Source: Haloarchaeobius sp. HME9146
Lineage (GTDB): Archaea > Halobacteriota > Halobacteria > Halobacteriales > Natrialbaceae
Direction: 5' to 3'
DNA: 64,000 nt
Assembly: GCF_025399835.1 (NCBI RefSeq)
Contig: NZ_JAODVR010000002.1
Span: 186,001-250,000, forward strand
Shown here: positions 1 to 8,972 of the stretch, piece after piece
Layout of the letters: every line of letters begins with the position of its first letter
Position numbering within the stretch: the stretch's first letter is position 1
Made by a program: the position numbers and the translations under genes
The notes under the pieces: model-generated
What the model saw: only the letters and a program-made list of their open reading frames with translations
Databases searched by the model: none
Told to the model about the DNA's origin: nothing

Positions 1-571
1 CGAAGAACCCTGTCGCGCGGTCGATGGTTTCGGATTCGACGCCGCGCTCGGTGAGGTCGGCGCGGAAGTCCGTCGCGAGGACGGCAGTCGCTTCGATACC
101 GGCACCCTTGGTGAGTATCACGACGTCCCCTGGCTCCGCCCCGGAGGTCGGGACGTACCGGTCGGTCGGGCCCATGCAGGTCAACGAGAGCAACGGGCGG
201 GCGAGCCCGGCAACCGTCTCCGTGTGTCCACCGACGATGGAGATTCCCAGCCGGCTGGCCTCGTCGTCGAGTTGGGCGGTGATGTCGTCGATGAGGTCGA
301 CGTCCGGGTCCGGGAGGAGGATGGTGCTCACGAGCCATTCCGGAACGCCACCGCAGGCGGCGACGTCGTTACTCGCGATGGCGACACCGAGCGTCCCGAT
401 GCGTTCCGCCGCGAGCGAGATGGGGTCGGTGCTGACGACCATGGTTCCCTCGTCGGTGGCGATGGCCGCTGCGTCCTCCCCGTAGCCGGGGCCGACGAGC
501 AGGTCCTCGTTGGCCGCGCCCGTCCGCGAGAAGATGTAGCGGTCGAGGTCCGCAGGCGAGAGTTTGCTCAT
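1..571 (-). CDS. AIR synthase (PurM)-like / HypE-like protein, 3' end cut by window edge
   Basis: The reading frame starts at the ATG at 571 and runs off the left edge, so only the N-terminal 190 residues are visible. The protein begins MSKLSPADLDRYIFSR and carries features of the AIR synthase-related N-terminal domain: a glycine-rich GPGYGEDAAAI segment, STDPISLA, a conserved NDVAACGG stretch near residue 70 and IVGGHTE near residue 115. Such proteins bind ATP; PurM and HypE use it in purine synthesis and hydrogenase cyanide-ligand maturation, but stand-alone archaeal members such as this often have no assigned substrate. It is divergent from the aminotransferase gene starting at 651. The family assignment is firm; the function is open. 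Confidence 0.85.
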   Translation of the reverse strand, partial: MSKLSPADLDRYIFSRTGAANEDLLVGPGYGEDAAAIATDEGTMVVSTDPISLAAERIGTLGVAIASNDVAACGGVPEWLVSTILLPDPDVDLIDDITAQLDDEASRLGISIVGGHTETVAGLARPLLSLTCMGPTDRYVPTSGAEPGDVVILTKGAGIEATAVLATDFRADLTERGVESETIDRATGFF

Positions 572-650
572 GTCCTCCTCTGTGTGTGGTGTGCTTTTGT
601 GCCTTCCGTCGAGCGCTGGGTTGAAGCGACCGTACCGACAACGGCTCTCT

Positions 651-1706
651 ATGCAGATGACACCCGGTCCGACGGCCGTTCCCCCGCGGGTTCGAGACCG
701 CATGAGCGACCCGATGCCGAACCCCGACGTGGAGCAGGCCTTCTTCGACATGTACGACGACGTCTGCGAGAACCTCCAGACCGTCTACGGAACCGACGAC
801 GACGACGTGATCGTCATGGGTGGCGAGGGTATCCTCGGACTCGAAGCGGCCATCGCCTCGACGGTCGCCCTGGGCGACGAGGTGCTGTGCATCTCGAACG
901 GGCTCTACGGCGACGGCTTCGCCGACTTCGTCGAGAACTACGGCGGGGACCCCACGCTCGTCGGGGCCGACTACACCGACCCCCTGGACGTCGAAGCCGT
1001 CGAGGCGGCCCTCGACGACGGTGATTACAAGGTCGCGACCATGGTCCACTGTGAGACCCCGACGGGCACGCTAAACGACATCGAGCCCGTCCTCGAACTG
1101 TGCCACGAACACGACGTGCTGACCGTGGTCGACGCCGTCTCCTCGCTCGGTGGGACGCCCGTCCCGAGCGAGCACATCGACATCAATCTCGGCGCGTCCC
1201 AGAAAGCGTTCAGTTCGCCACCGGGACTGACGACGGTCGCCGTCAGCGACCGCGCCTGGGCGGTCACAGAGGAGCGCGACCCGAACTCGCTCTACACCAA
1301 CCTGCTCCCGTGGCGCGACACCAGCGACATGTTCCCCTACACCCACCTCGTCGCCAACGTCGCCGCGCTCGACGAATCGCTGTCGATGCTGCTGGACGAA
1401 GGTATCGATTCGGTGTACGAGCGCCACGAGACCGCGGCTGCCCGCTGCCGCGAACGCGGGGCAGAGCTCGGGCTCGACCTGTACCCCGATGCCGAGCGCA
1501 GCGCACCGACGGTGACGGCGTTCCACCTCCCCGGAGAGGCAGCGACCGTCCAGCACGAACTCGAGGAGGAGCACGACATCGTCCTCTCGACCGGACTCGG
1601 TGACCTTGCGGACGACATCCTCCGCGTCGGGCACATGGGCTACAACGCGAAGGTCGAGAAGGTCGAGCAGGTGATGGACGCGCTGGAGCAGGTTCTGACG
1701 GAGTAG
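651..1706 (+). CDS. class V aminotransferase (serine-pyruvate/alanine-glyoxylate type)
   Basis: A 351-residue PLP enzyme of fold type I, related to serine-glyoxylate and alanine-glyoxylate aminotransferases. It opens with MQMTPGPTAVPPRV, the usual TPGPT start of this family, which is why I place the start at 651 although the frame is open back to 564. The cofactor-binding Asp is at about residue 161 (TVVDAVSS) and the Schiff-base lysine at about residue 185 (GASQKAFSSPPGL). MGGEGILGLEAA near residue 57 matches the phosphate-contacting loop. It probably moves an amino group between a small amino acid and glyoxylate or pyruvate. The next gene starts 34 bases later on the same strand. Exact substrates cannot be read from the sequence. 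Confidence 0.9.
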   Translation: MQMTPGPTAVPPRVRDRMSDPMPNPDVEQAFFDMYDDVCENLQTVYGTDDDDVIVMGGEGILGLEAAIASTVALGDEVLCISNGLYGDGFADFVENYGGDPTLVGADYTDPLDVEAVEAALDDGDYKVATMVHCETPTGTLNDIEPVLELCHEHDVLTVVDAVSSLGGTPVPSEHIDINLGASQKAFSSPPGLTTVAVSDRAWAVTEERDPNSLYTNLLPWRDTSDMFPYTHLVANVAALDESLSMLLDEGIDSVYERHETAAARCRERGAELGLDLYPDAERSAPTVTAFHLPGEAATVQHELEEEHDIVLSTGLGDLADDILRVGHMGYNAKVEKVEQVMDALEQVLTE

Positions 1707-1740
1707 GTAGCTTTTTACTCGGCTCCTTGTGAGTTAGCCC

Positions 1741-3273
1741 GTGTACGATTTGTCGGGCAGGCTGGTTCGCGAAGCGTTCTCGACGCTGTCGCTCGCCCCC
1801 GAGCTATTGCTGCAGGCAGACGGTGGCGTCCAGCTTCTGGAGCAGGTGCAGTCGCTGTTCTCGGCGATGGGTCCGGCGTTGCTCATGCCGGTCATCGTGT
1901 TCCTCCTCGGCGTCGTCGTGGGCTTGCCAGTTCTCAGCGCGGTTCGCTCCGGCCTGCTCGTCGGCGTCGCCTTCGTCGGTATCTTCGCGCTCCTGGACTT
2001 CGTCCTGGGACCGATTGCACAGACGGTCCAGGCACTCGCGACGGTCTGGAATCTGAACCTCGTCGGACTCGACATCGGCTGGGCACCGGTCTCCGGCTTC
2101 GCCTGGGCGATGGGCGTGACCGCGCTCATCATCCCGCTCGGGCTCGGCGTGAACCTCATCATGCTCGCGCTCGGCTGGACTCGAACCCTCGATGCGGACA
2201 TCTGGAACTACTGGCAGTGGGCGCTCAACGCGGCCATCGTCTACGTCATCACCGGTAGCTGGGTGCTCGGACTCCTTGCTGCGGTCGTCACCGAAATCGT
2301 CGTCCTTCGGCTCGCCGACTGGACAGCCGAACTTGGACAAGCGTACTTCGGGATTCCGGGGACGAGCCTTCCCCACGCGCAGAGCGTCCTGCAGGCCCCG
2401 TTCGTCTTCGCCATCGACCGCTGTCTGCGGGCGCTCCCAGTCATCGGGTCGCTGGAGGTCAGCCCCGAGGCTATCGAGGAGCGAATCGGCGTCCTTGGAG
2501 AACCGGTCCTGCTCGGCTTCCTCGTCGGCCTGTTCATCAGTCTCCTCGCACAGCAGCCACCTATGGACGGCTTCCGAACCGCGGTTTACGTCGCTGGCTT
2601 GCTGACCATCCTCCCCGAGATGGTCGAGTTCCTCGTCGACGGCCTCGACCCCGTCGTCGAAAAGGCGTCCACCCGGGTCAACGAGAGCGACCGATTCGGT
2701 GGCGACACGGTCGTCATCGGCATCGACGCCGGAGCCATCGTGTTCGCCGACACGACCGCGGTCGTGGCCGGACTCTTGCTCATCCCTTATGCGCTGGGTC
2801 TCGCGTTCATCCCCGGTATCGTCGTCATGCCGCTGGCAGACCTGGTCGTCTTGCCGATATTCTGCATGTGGGCCGCCGCGATCAGCCGGGGGAACCTCGT
2901 CCGCACCGTCATCGGCGGCGGCATCATGACGACCATCGTGACGGTCGCGAGTACCGTCCTCGCGCCGTATATCACCGAGATCGGGACCGCGACTGGTGGT
3001 CTGCAGACGGTCGATACGAACGGTTCCGAACTCGTCTCCGCTCTCAGTGCTGGCGGCCACTGGTGGTCGCTCGGACTGTTCAGCCCGCTCGGACTCTCGG
3101 CTGGCGTCAGCGAAGCGGTCGTGCTTGCGGGCGTGGGCTCCGTCGTGCTCGCGTACGGGTGCTACCGGTGGACGAGACACATGCCCGCTCAGGTGGCCGC
3201 GAATTTCGATACGGAGTCCAGTGACGGGGTCGAACGGAAGACGGTGGTCGCACCTGCCGAAACCGACGATTGA
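1741..3273 (+). CDS. PTS EIIC membrane component, galactitol (GatC) family, orphan
   Basis: A 510-residue polytopic membrane protein starting at a GTG. Segments such as TVWNLNLVGLDIGW, DADIWNYWQWALNAA, ITGSWVLGL, LGEPVLLGFLVG and SRGNLVRT line up with what I know of E. coli GatC, and the DGLDP segment also fits. GatC is the sugar-translocating domain of the galactitol phosphotransferase system, which needs EIIA, EIIB, EI and HPr to phosphorylate its substrate. None of these is encoded beside it or anywhere in this window. An AT-rich stretch at 1711-1720 lies about 27 bases upstream and could be its own TATA box. It may work with PTS proteins encoded elsewhere, or as a secondary carrier. The family call is confident; the substrate is not. 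Confidence 0.85.
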   Translation: MYDLSGRLVREAFSTLSLAPELLLQADGGVQLLEQVQSLFSAMGPALLMPVIVFLLGVVVGLPVLSAVRSGLLVGVAFVGIFALLDFVLGPIAQTVQALATVWNLNLVGLDIGWAPVSGFAWAMGVTALIIPLGLGVNLIMLALGWTRTLDADIWNYWQWALNAAIVYVITGSWVLGLLAAVVTEIVVLRLADWTAELGQAYFGIPGTSLPHAQSVLQAPFVFAIDRCLRALPVIGSLEVSPEAIEERIGVLGEPVLLGFLVGLFISLLAQQPPMDGFRTAVYVAGLLTILPEMVEFLVDGLDPVVEKASTRVNESDRFGGDTVVIGIDAGAIVFADTTAVVAGLLLIPYALGLAFIPGIVVMPLADLVVLPIFCMWAAAISRGNLVRTVIGGGIMTTIVTVASTVLAPYITEIGTATGGLQTVDTNGSELVSALSAGGHWWSLGLFSPLGLSAGVSEAVVLAGVGSVVLAYGCYRWTRHMPAQVAANFDTESSDGVERKTVVAPAETDD

Positions 3274-3325
3274 CTGTCCAGTCTGGCGAGAGAGAACGTC
3301 TCGACGAGCCGGCGACAGGTAGTCG

Positions 3326-4195
3326 TTAGTGTCTGGGTCGCCGCCTCGCCGTCTCGACCACGGTTGCGGTCTCGTCGACCGTGACCGCCAGCGTCTCATC
3401 GCCAGCGTCGATGGGGACGACGTACCGCGGTGGGTCGGTCGAAGCGACGGTCACCCCTGCATCGTCGAGGCAGAAATCGAACGTCCAGAACCGGCGGTCG
3501 TCGACGTAGATTCCGTGGTCACCGAGGAACGAGACGACTTCGGGGTCCGAAAGCAACCGGAGTCCGATGGTCGAGCCGACGGTGCTGCCGCAGTCCTCGC
3601 AGCTGCTCGTGGCCGCGTAGTCGATGTACCAGCCGGGGTCCGCATCGACCGTCGTCTGCATCCTGCCGCTACAGTGTGGGCAGACTCCGCGGTGGGCGAG
3701 CGTGAAGTCGCGCCAGAGTCGCTGGGAGTATGCATCGAGGAAGTCATCGGCGTTACGCGCTGCCCGGCCACGCGGGGGGAAATAGCCGTAGTGGACCAGG
3801 GTCTCACACGCGGGGCACCCGAGTTCGAGGTCGCCATCTTCGTAGGTCGCGTGGAGCTCGGTGCCGCATTCGGGGCAGTTCGCGCCAGCCGGTTCGTCGA
3901 TGGGGGCTGGAGTCGGGCCGAACCGTTCGTCGAGGACCAGGTCGACCGCCTTGGCCCCGGCCGGGGTGAGGTGGTACCCGTCGTCGGTCTTGGTGACGAA
4001 TCGAGCCACGAGTTTGTCGAGGTGGTAGTTGAACCGGCCGCTGTCCTCGAAGCCTGCCGCCTCCTGGAGCGCGGCGAATCCAAGCGGGTCGGACTGCCAG
4101 AGTGCGAGCAGGATGTCGATGCGTGCCTCGTCCGCGAGCGCGCCCAGCGCGGCTGCTGCCTCCGCCGCGTCCACGTCGCCGGTGCGCTCTTCCAT
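3326..4195 (-). CDS. winged-helix (ArsR-like) regulator with two zinc-ribbon segments
   Basis: 289 residues. The N-terminal third (about residues 12-85) is a winged-helix domain: LGALADEARIDILLALW followed by a recognition region FEDSGRFNYHLDKL, as in ArsR-type haloarchaeal regulators. It is followed by two paired-cysteine modules, NCPECG with GCPACE and then VCPHCS with SCEDCG, expected to bind zinc. The C-terminal part is a predicted beta-rich domain of unknown role. This layout is widespread in haloarchaea and is taken to be a transcription factor. It is divergent from the Gfo/Idh/MocA gene at 4296 and convergent with the PTS gene, so the oxidoreductase promoter in the 100-base gap is a plausible target. 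Ligand unknown. Confidence 0.82.
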   Translation of the reverse strand: MEERTGDVDAAEAAAALGALADEARIDILLALWQSDPLGFAALQEAAGFEDSGRFNYHLDKLVARFVTKTDDGYHLTPAGAKAVDLVLDERFGPTPAPIDEPAGANCPECGTELHATYEDGDLELGCPACETLVHYGYFPPRGRAARNADDFLDAYSQRLWRDFTLAHRGVCPHCSGRMQTTVDADPGWYIDYAATSSCEDCGSTVGSTIGLRLLSDPEVVSFLGDHGIYVDDRRFWTFDFCLDDAGVTVASTDPPRYVVPIDAGDETLAVTVDETATVVETARRRPRH

Positions 4196-4295
4196 ACCCG
4201 TTCTTCGGCGAGCAGTCCCCTGAACCTGTCCCTCTGGACCGAAGAAAACTTCTGCTGAACCTTATTGCGCGCTGTCCCCAATCTCCGGTATCAGA

Positions 4296-5303
4296 ATGAC
4301 AGCCCCAATCAGCACTGGCATCATCGGGACGGGTGGGTTCGGCACGTTCTTCGGCGAACAGTTGGCCGAGGTCGAGGCTGCGTCGATAGCCGCCATCGCC
4401 GACGTGAGCGAGGAGAACCGAAACCGGGCGGGCGACCAGTTCGGCGTCCCGGCCAAGTCGCGATACGAGGACTACGAGGAGATGCTCGCCGAGGCGGACA
4501 TCGACGCCGTCGTCATTTCGACACCCCATACGCTCCACTACGAGATGATCACGGCCGCGATGGATGCGGGCCTCCACGTGATGTGCGAGAAGCCCCTGAC
4601 CACCGACCTCGGTCACGCGAAAGACCTGGTCAGGCGCGCCGACGAGCGCGACACGATCCTCATGGTCGGCTACCAGCGCCACCTCAGTCCGGCGTTCATG
4701 CTGGCCAGAGACGAACTCGCTGGCAGCGAGCCGAAGTTCATCACCGCGGAGATCACCCAGAACTGGCTCGCGGCGACCGGCGGGACGTGGCGGCACGACC
4801 CCGACCTCAGCGGCGGTGGTCAGCTCTACGATACCGGGAGTCACCTCGTCGACGCCGTCCTCTGGACCACCGGCCTGGTCCCTGATTCGGTCTCGGCCGA
4901 GATGGTGTACGAGGACGAGGCCGAACGTGTCGATATCCAGGCCGTCCTCAATGTGACGTTCGAGAACGGGTGCGTCGCGAGCCTCTCCGTCTCCGGCGAC
5001 TCACCGCGGGTAAGCGAACACATCCGTCTCTGGAGCGACGACGGCGGCGTCCGCATCGACGGGACCGACTGGGACGAACGTGAGGTCTCCGTCGTCGAAC
5101 CGGACGGGACGGAGGTGTCCCCATCGACCGAGGGCGTCGAGAACCGCAACCGGGCGGAGGCGTTCATCGACGCCATCGTCCACGGCGAGACCCCACCGGC
5201 GACGGCCCGCGACGCGCTGGCGGTGACTGCGGTCACCGAGGCCGCCTACGAATCGGCACGAACTGGCGAGAGGGTCAGCGTCGACCTCGACATCTCCGAG
5301 TAG
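4296..5303 (+). CDS. Gfo/Idh/MocA family NAD(P)-dependent oxidoreductase
   Basis: 335 residues with the two-domain layout of the glucose-fructose oxidoreductase / inositol dehydrogenase family. The Rossmann glycine motif GTGGFG is at residues 11-16. The signature EKP is at residues 98-100 (MCEKPLTTD), where the lysine is normally catalytic. Asp179 and His183 lie in GGGQLYDTGSHLVD, matching the family's catalytic D-x3-H. It should oxidise or reduce a sugar, inositol or a related cyclic polyol in the cytoplasm. An AT-rich element CCTTATTGC at about 4258-4266 lies some 30 bases before the ATG. A GH13 glycosidase follows 200-230 bases downstream, and an orphan PTS permease lies upstream, giving a loosely sugar-related neighbourhood. 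Substrate not determinable. Confidence 0.92.
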   Translation: MTAPISTGIIGTGGFGTFFGEQLAEVEAASIAAIADVSEENRNRAGDQFGVPAKSRYEDYEEMLAEADIDAVVISTPHTLHYEMITAAMDAGLHVMCEKPLTTDLGHAKDLVRRADERDTILMVGYQRHLSPAFMLARDELAGSEPKFITAEITQNWLAATGGTWRHDPDLSGGGQLYDTGSHLVDAVLWTTGLVPDSVSAEMVYEDEAERVDIQAVLNVTFENGCVASLSVSGDSPRVSEHIRLWSDDGGVRIDGTDWDEREVSVVEPDGTEVSPSTEGVENRNRAEAFIDAIVHGETPPATARDALAVTAVTEAAYESARTGERVSVDLDISE

Positions 5304-5533
5304 GGACGACGGTTCCAGAAGATTTCTTCACAACGTCGGCGGACGGTCGGTTCTCGTTCGATACCGCCCCCAGTTTCCTCACGAGGTAGTCGGGGGTCCA
5401 GCGGGCCTGTATCAGGAGCGTCCCGGACTAACTCCGGAAACCGACGACGAACGCGGTTCACCGAGAACCTGGAAGCCACTGAAGATACCTTCTGAATACC
5501 GTTATGGGGAGCGAAACCGTGCCTCGGTGTACG

Positions 5534-7636
5534 ATGCACCATCCTGGCCCCCCTCGGTTCACGACGGTCGGCGACCCTGTCGAACTCGCGCCCCGAGACC
5601 CCGACCCGGGCGGCGACTACGACTGGCGAGTCGTGGACGCGCCAGCAGAAAGCACGACCACCCTCGGCGATGGCGCAGTCCTCGACTTCGACCCCGACGC
5701 GCCCGGCACCTATCGGATCGCACTCGACGCGCCGGATGGGACCCACGAACTCACGGTTCGGGTCTTTCCGGACGACCGAAAAGAGACACGGCTGGAGTAC
5801 CCCCTGGACGAGTTCCCCCGTGACGCCGACGAGCTCGACGACGTCTCCGTCATCGGGCTGTTCAACGAACACATCCTCGGCGTGGACCAGCCGACGGTCG
5901 AGGACGGCATGGTCGGTATCGAGAAGCGACTCTCGCCGGGCCTGCACCGCTTCGGGTTCACCGCCCCCGGTTCGTTCTGGGTTCCAGGCGGCATGCACGA
6001 GGTGCCCGGTCCCGGCCGACCGAAACTCCGACTCGACGCCAGCGTCGAAGACGACGCGGTCGTCGTGAGTGCAGTCACCGCCGCTGCACCCGCGAGCAAG
6101 TTCGAGGACGAGGAGATTTCAGTCGAGTTCTACCCGGATGACCGCGACGCCGTCTCGGATAGCGACCTCCAGACGGACGGGACCACCGCGAGGGTCCCCC
6201 TCGACGCGGTCGGCGAGCGCGCTCGCATTCACGCGGTCGCAGTCGGCGAACGACACAGTGTGCCCGACGTGGTCGACATCCGCGTGGAGGACAGCAGCGA
6301 GGGGTCCGTCTCTCTCCACTATCCGAACGAAGCCCCCGAGTGGCTGCAGGACGCGACCATCTACGAGATATTCGTCCGGTCGTTCGCCGGTAAGCGACCC
6401 CCGACGACCTTCGAGGAACTCGAACGACGACTCCCCTACATCGATTCGCTCGGAATCGACTGTATCTGGCTCACGCCCGTCCTCCAGAGTCCGACGGAAC
6501 ACGGCTACCACATCACGAACTTCTTCGAGCTGGCCGACGACCTCGGCACCCGCGAGGAGTTCGAGTCCTTCGTCGAGGCGGCCCACGACCGCGGGATGAC
6601 GGTCATGTTCGACCTCGTCATCAACCACTCCGACCGCGAGCACCCCTTCTTCCAGATGAGCGCTGCGGGCGTGCCCGAATACGAGGACTGGTACGTCTGG
6701 GAGGAGCGCGCAGACGCCTTCACCCCGAACGAGGAGCCGAGCCCGCGGTCCCGGGGCCCCGGAGAATCCGACAAGCGCGCCGAACGCTACTTCAACTGGA
6801 AGCGCATCCCGAACTTCAACTTCGAATCGCTCGCCGTCCGGTCACACCTCCTCGACGTGGTCGACGAATGGGCCGGCGTGGTCGATGGATTCCGGTGCGA
6901 CGTGGCCTGGGGCGTCCCACACGGCTTCTGGAAGGAGACTCGAGAGCGCGTCAACGAGCACCATCCAGACTTCGGGTGGCTCGACGAGACGATTCCACAC
7001 GACCCGGACTACCACGACCAGGAGTTCGACGCGCACTACGACACGTCGCTCTACTACGTGCTGCGAGATATCGGGACCGGCGATGCCCCGGCCACCGCCA
7101 TCCTCGACGCCCTGGACCACATCGAGCACGCGGGCTTCCCGGACCGCTCGGTTCACATGCGCTACGTCGAGAACCACGACGAGGACCGATACGTCGACGA
7201 GTGTAGCGAGCACGGCCTGCGCGCTGCCGCCGCCGCGACGTTCACGCTCCCCGGCGCGCCGATGATTTATGCCGGACAGGAGCGCGGCATGACGGAGTAC
7301 CGCGGGCCGATGGCCTGGCACGATGGGGACACCGCGCTCACGGACTACCACCGGCGGCTCAGCCGAGCCCGTGACGAGCACGCAGTTCTCCGTGAGGGGA
7401 CGGTCGAACGTGTCGACTATGTGGCCGAGACGACCGAGGCGGTCGCGTTCGCTCGGGACGACGGCGACGAGCGGGTGCTGGTCCTTCTCCACTTCGGTGA
7501 GGGCACCGCGACCGTGACTGTCGGTGAGGGGGTTGAGGGAACTGACCTCGTCACCGGCGACGAAGTGACCCGGACACCAGTCGACGATGGGGTCGAGGTG
7601 TCCGTCGACGATGTGCTGGTCCTGCGGGCGGACTGA
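5534..7636 (+). CDS. GH13 alpha-amylase family glycosidase with N-terminal beta domains (cytoplasmic)
   Basis: About 700 residues. I take the start MHHPGPPRF at 5534 because the exported paralog at 18535-22296 has a matching DPGPPRF segment; an in-frame ATG at 5504 is the alternative. Residues 1-250 are beta-rich accessory domains; the catalytic barrel begins near ATIYEIFVRSF (residue 274). GH13 region I is DLVINH (360-365), the nucleophile Asp456 lies in DGFRCDVAW, the acid/base Glu485 is in WLDET, and the third acid Asp549 is in VENHDED, so the active site is complete. WLDET is unusual; many GH13 enzymes have a Gly-Glu here. There is no signal peptide, so it should act inside the cell on maltodextrin-like substrates. 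Exact bond specificity is unclear. Confidence 0.9.
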   Translation: MHHPGPPRFTTVGDPVELAPRDPDPGGDYDWRVVDAPAESTTTLGDGAVLDFDPDAPGTYRIALDAPDGTHELTVRVFPDDRKETRLEYPLDEFPRDADELDDVSVIGLFNEHILGVDQPTVEDGMVGIEKRLSPGLHRFGFTAPGSFWVPGGMHEVPGPGRPKLRLDASVEDDAVVVSAVTAAAPASKFEDEEISVEFYPDDRDAVSDSDLQTDGTTARVPLDAVGERARIHAVAVGERHSVPDVVDIRVEDSSEGSVSLHYPNEAPEWLQDATIYEIFVRSFAGKRPPTTFEELERRLPYIDSLGIDCIWLTPVLQSPTEHGYHITNFFELADDLGTREEFESFVEAAHDRGMTVMFDLVINHSDREHPFFQMSAAGVPEYEDWYVWEERADAFTPNEEPSPRSRGPGESDKRAERYFNWKRIPNFNFESLAVRSHLLDVVDEWAGVVDGFRCDVAWGVPHGFWKETRERVNEHHPDFGWLDETIPHDPDYHDQEFDAHYDTSLYYVLRDIGTGDAPATAILDALDHIEHAGFPDRSVHMRYVENHDEDRYVDECSEHGLRAAAAATFTLPGAPMIYAGQERGMTEYRGPMAWHDGDTALTDYHRRLSRARDEHAVLREGTVERVDYVAETTEAVAFARDDGDERVLVLLHFGEGTATVTVGEGVEGTDLVTGDEVTRTPVDDGVEVSVDDVLVLRAD

Positions 7637-8129
7637 CCGCTGGAGCTCTCTACCGTTTCGCCGTGCTTCCAGTGGCTATGTTTCGCATGAGATACCGCGT
7701 CACGAGTAGTAACGCGAACAACCAAATTTGACAATAAAAGTAAAATACAGTTAAAATATATTCTCTATGTCATTTAGTGTATGGCCTGTTGCTGGAGCTA
7801 GCTGTATTCGATATTCATCCAACTTAATCTTCCATACTACCTAAAAATCGCGCATTCACCAAAAATACCTGGGATGTGTGCAGACCTACAATCAGTGGCT
7901 TCAAATTCGAGAACACCACTGTTGAACAGCATAGTTTCCAGTAAATCTATCTCAAATTCGCAAAAGCGGTGCTATTCTACCAACAGAGGGGTTTTCGGGT
8001 GGGCTGTTCCGATATACACATGAATTAAAACCTATCAACAAAATCAGTATCACTACAAGATGTTGTTTGTGTTCCTCGGCGTTCGTGACCAAGATTGAAC
8101 AGGGAACGAAAGTCGAGAAAGACAGTGAC
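7637..8129. other. AT-rich intergenic gap without a recognisable gene
   Basis: About 490 bases between a glycosidase and the end of the PotC-like gene. Base composition is far more AT-rich than the flanking genes from about 7720 to 8060, with runs such as AATAAAAGTAAAATACAG. I found no open frame with a protein-like composition, no tRNA-like fold and no repeated unit. It marks the downstream boundary of the minus-strand catabolic cassette and probably holds its transcription stop. Composition alone makes a decayed insertion possible, but no transposase remnant is recognisable. Confidence 0.5.
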
Positions 8130-8972
8130 TCACTCGACGACGCGCGCCGATAACTTCTCGGCGGCGAGCGCTACGAGGAGCGAGAACAGGACGATAAGCG
8201 TCCCGATGGCGTTAATCGTCGGGTCGAGTCCCGTCCGAATCTTCGAGTAGATGACTATCGGGAGCGTCTGGGTGTCCGTCCCGACCCAGAAGAACGTCTG
8301 GGTGAAGTTGTCGAACGAGATGGTGAACGCGAACAACATCCCTGCGATGATACCCGGCAGTATCAGGGGGAACGTCACTTCGTAGAAGGTGCGGAGCTCG
8401 GACGCCCCGAGGTTCTTGGCTGCCTCCTCGAGTTCGCGGTCGAACCCGTACAGCCGAGAGGAGACGACCATGATGACGAACGGCATCGTGACGAGGATGT
8501 GCCCGAGGATCACCGAGAACAACGTCCCCTGGATACCGATGAGGTTGTACAGGGTCAGCATGGCGATACCGGTCACGACCCACGGGACGACGATGGGGGA
8601 GAGGAACAGCGTATTGAGGACCTGTGAGTTGAGTAGCCGGGAGTTGAAGTCACTCCGGACCATCCCCAGCGCGGTGAGGGTCCCGACGATGCCGGACCCG
8701 ATGGACGACAGGGTCGCGATCTTGAAGCTCTGTATGAGAGCGTTCACGATTTGCTCGTCGTGGTTCGGCGGGAGCAGTTGTGCGTACCAGTCCAACGTGA
8801 ACCCCGAAATCGGGAAGGACGGGACGCGGTTAGTGGTGAACGACAGCAACATCACGATGGCGATGGGTGCGTACAGGAACAGGTAGATCCCGTACGTGAA
8901 CCACCGCAGGAGCCGACCACTGTTCTGGTCCGAGACCTCCACTCGTTCCAGGATTCGGTGAACACCGTTCAT
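8130..8972 (-). CDS. ABC importer permease, PotC-like
   Basis: 280 residues with six predicted membrane segments and the binding-protein-dependent transport signature EEAAKNLGASELRTFYEVTFPLILPG (loop that docks the ATPase, near residues 165-190). Similar to PotC of the spermidine/putrescine importer family. It is the last gene of a minus-strand set and overlaps the PotB-like gene by four bases (ATGA), so the two permeases are translationally coupled. With the PotB-, PotA- and PotD-like genes it forms a complete type I importer. Because the adjacent upstream genes encode a DoeA-like hydrolase and an FAD amine oxidase, the cargo may be a cyclic or N-substituted amino compound rather than a polyamine; that is inference. 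Confidence 0.92.
   Translation of the reverse strand: MNGVHRILERVEVSDQNSGRLLRWFTYGIYLFLYAPIAIVMLLSFTTNRVPSFPISGFTLDWYAQLLPPNHDEQIVNALIQSFKIATLSSIGSGIVGTLTALGMVRSDFNSRLLNSQVLNTLFLSPIVVPWVVTGIAMLTLYNLIGIQGTLFSVILGHILVTMPFVIMVVSSRLYGFDRELEEAAKNLGASELRTFYEVTFPLILPGIIAGMLFAFTISFDNFTQTFFWVGTDTQTLPIVIYSKIRTGLDPTINAIGTLIVLFSLLVALAAEKLSARVVE

Noticed and set aside
1804-3399. Long minus-strand open frame opposite the PTS gene
   Set aside because: It is a stop-free shadow caused by GC-rich codon use. The plus-strand frame gives a membrane protein matching GatC, while the antisense product is low-complexity and highly charged.
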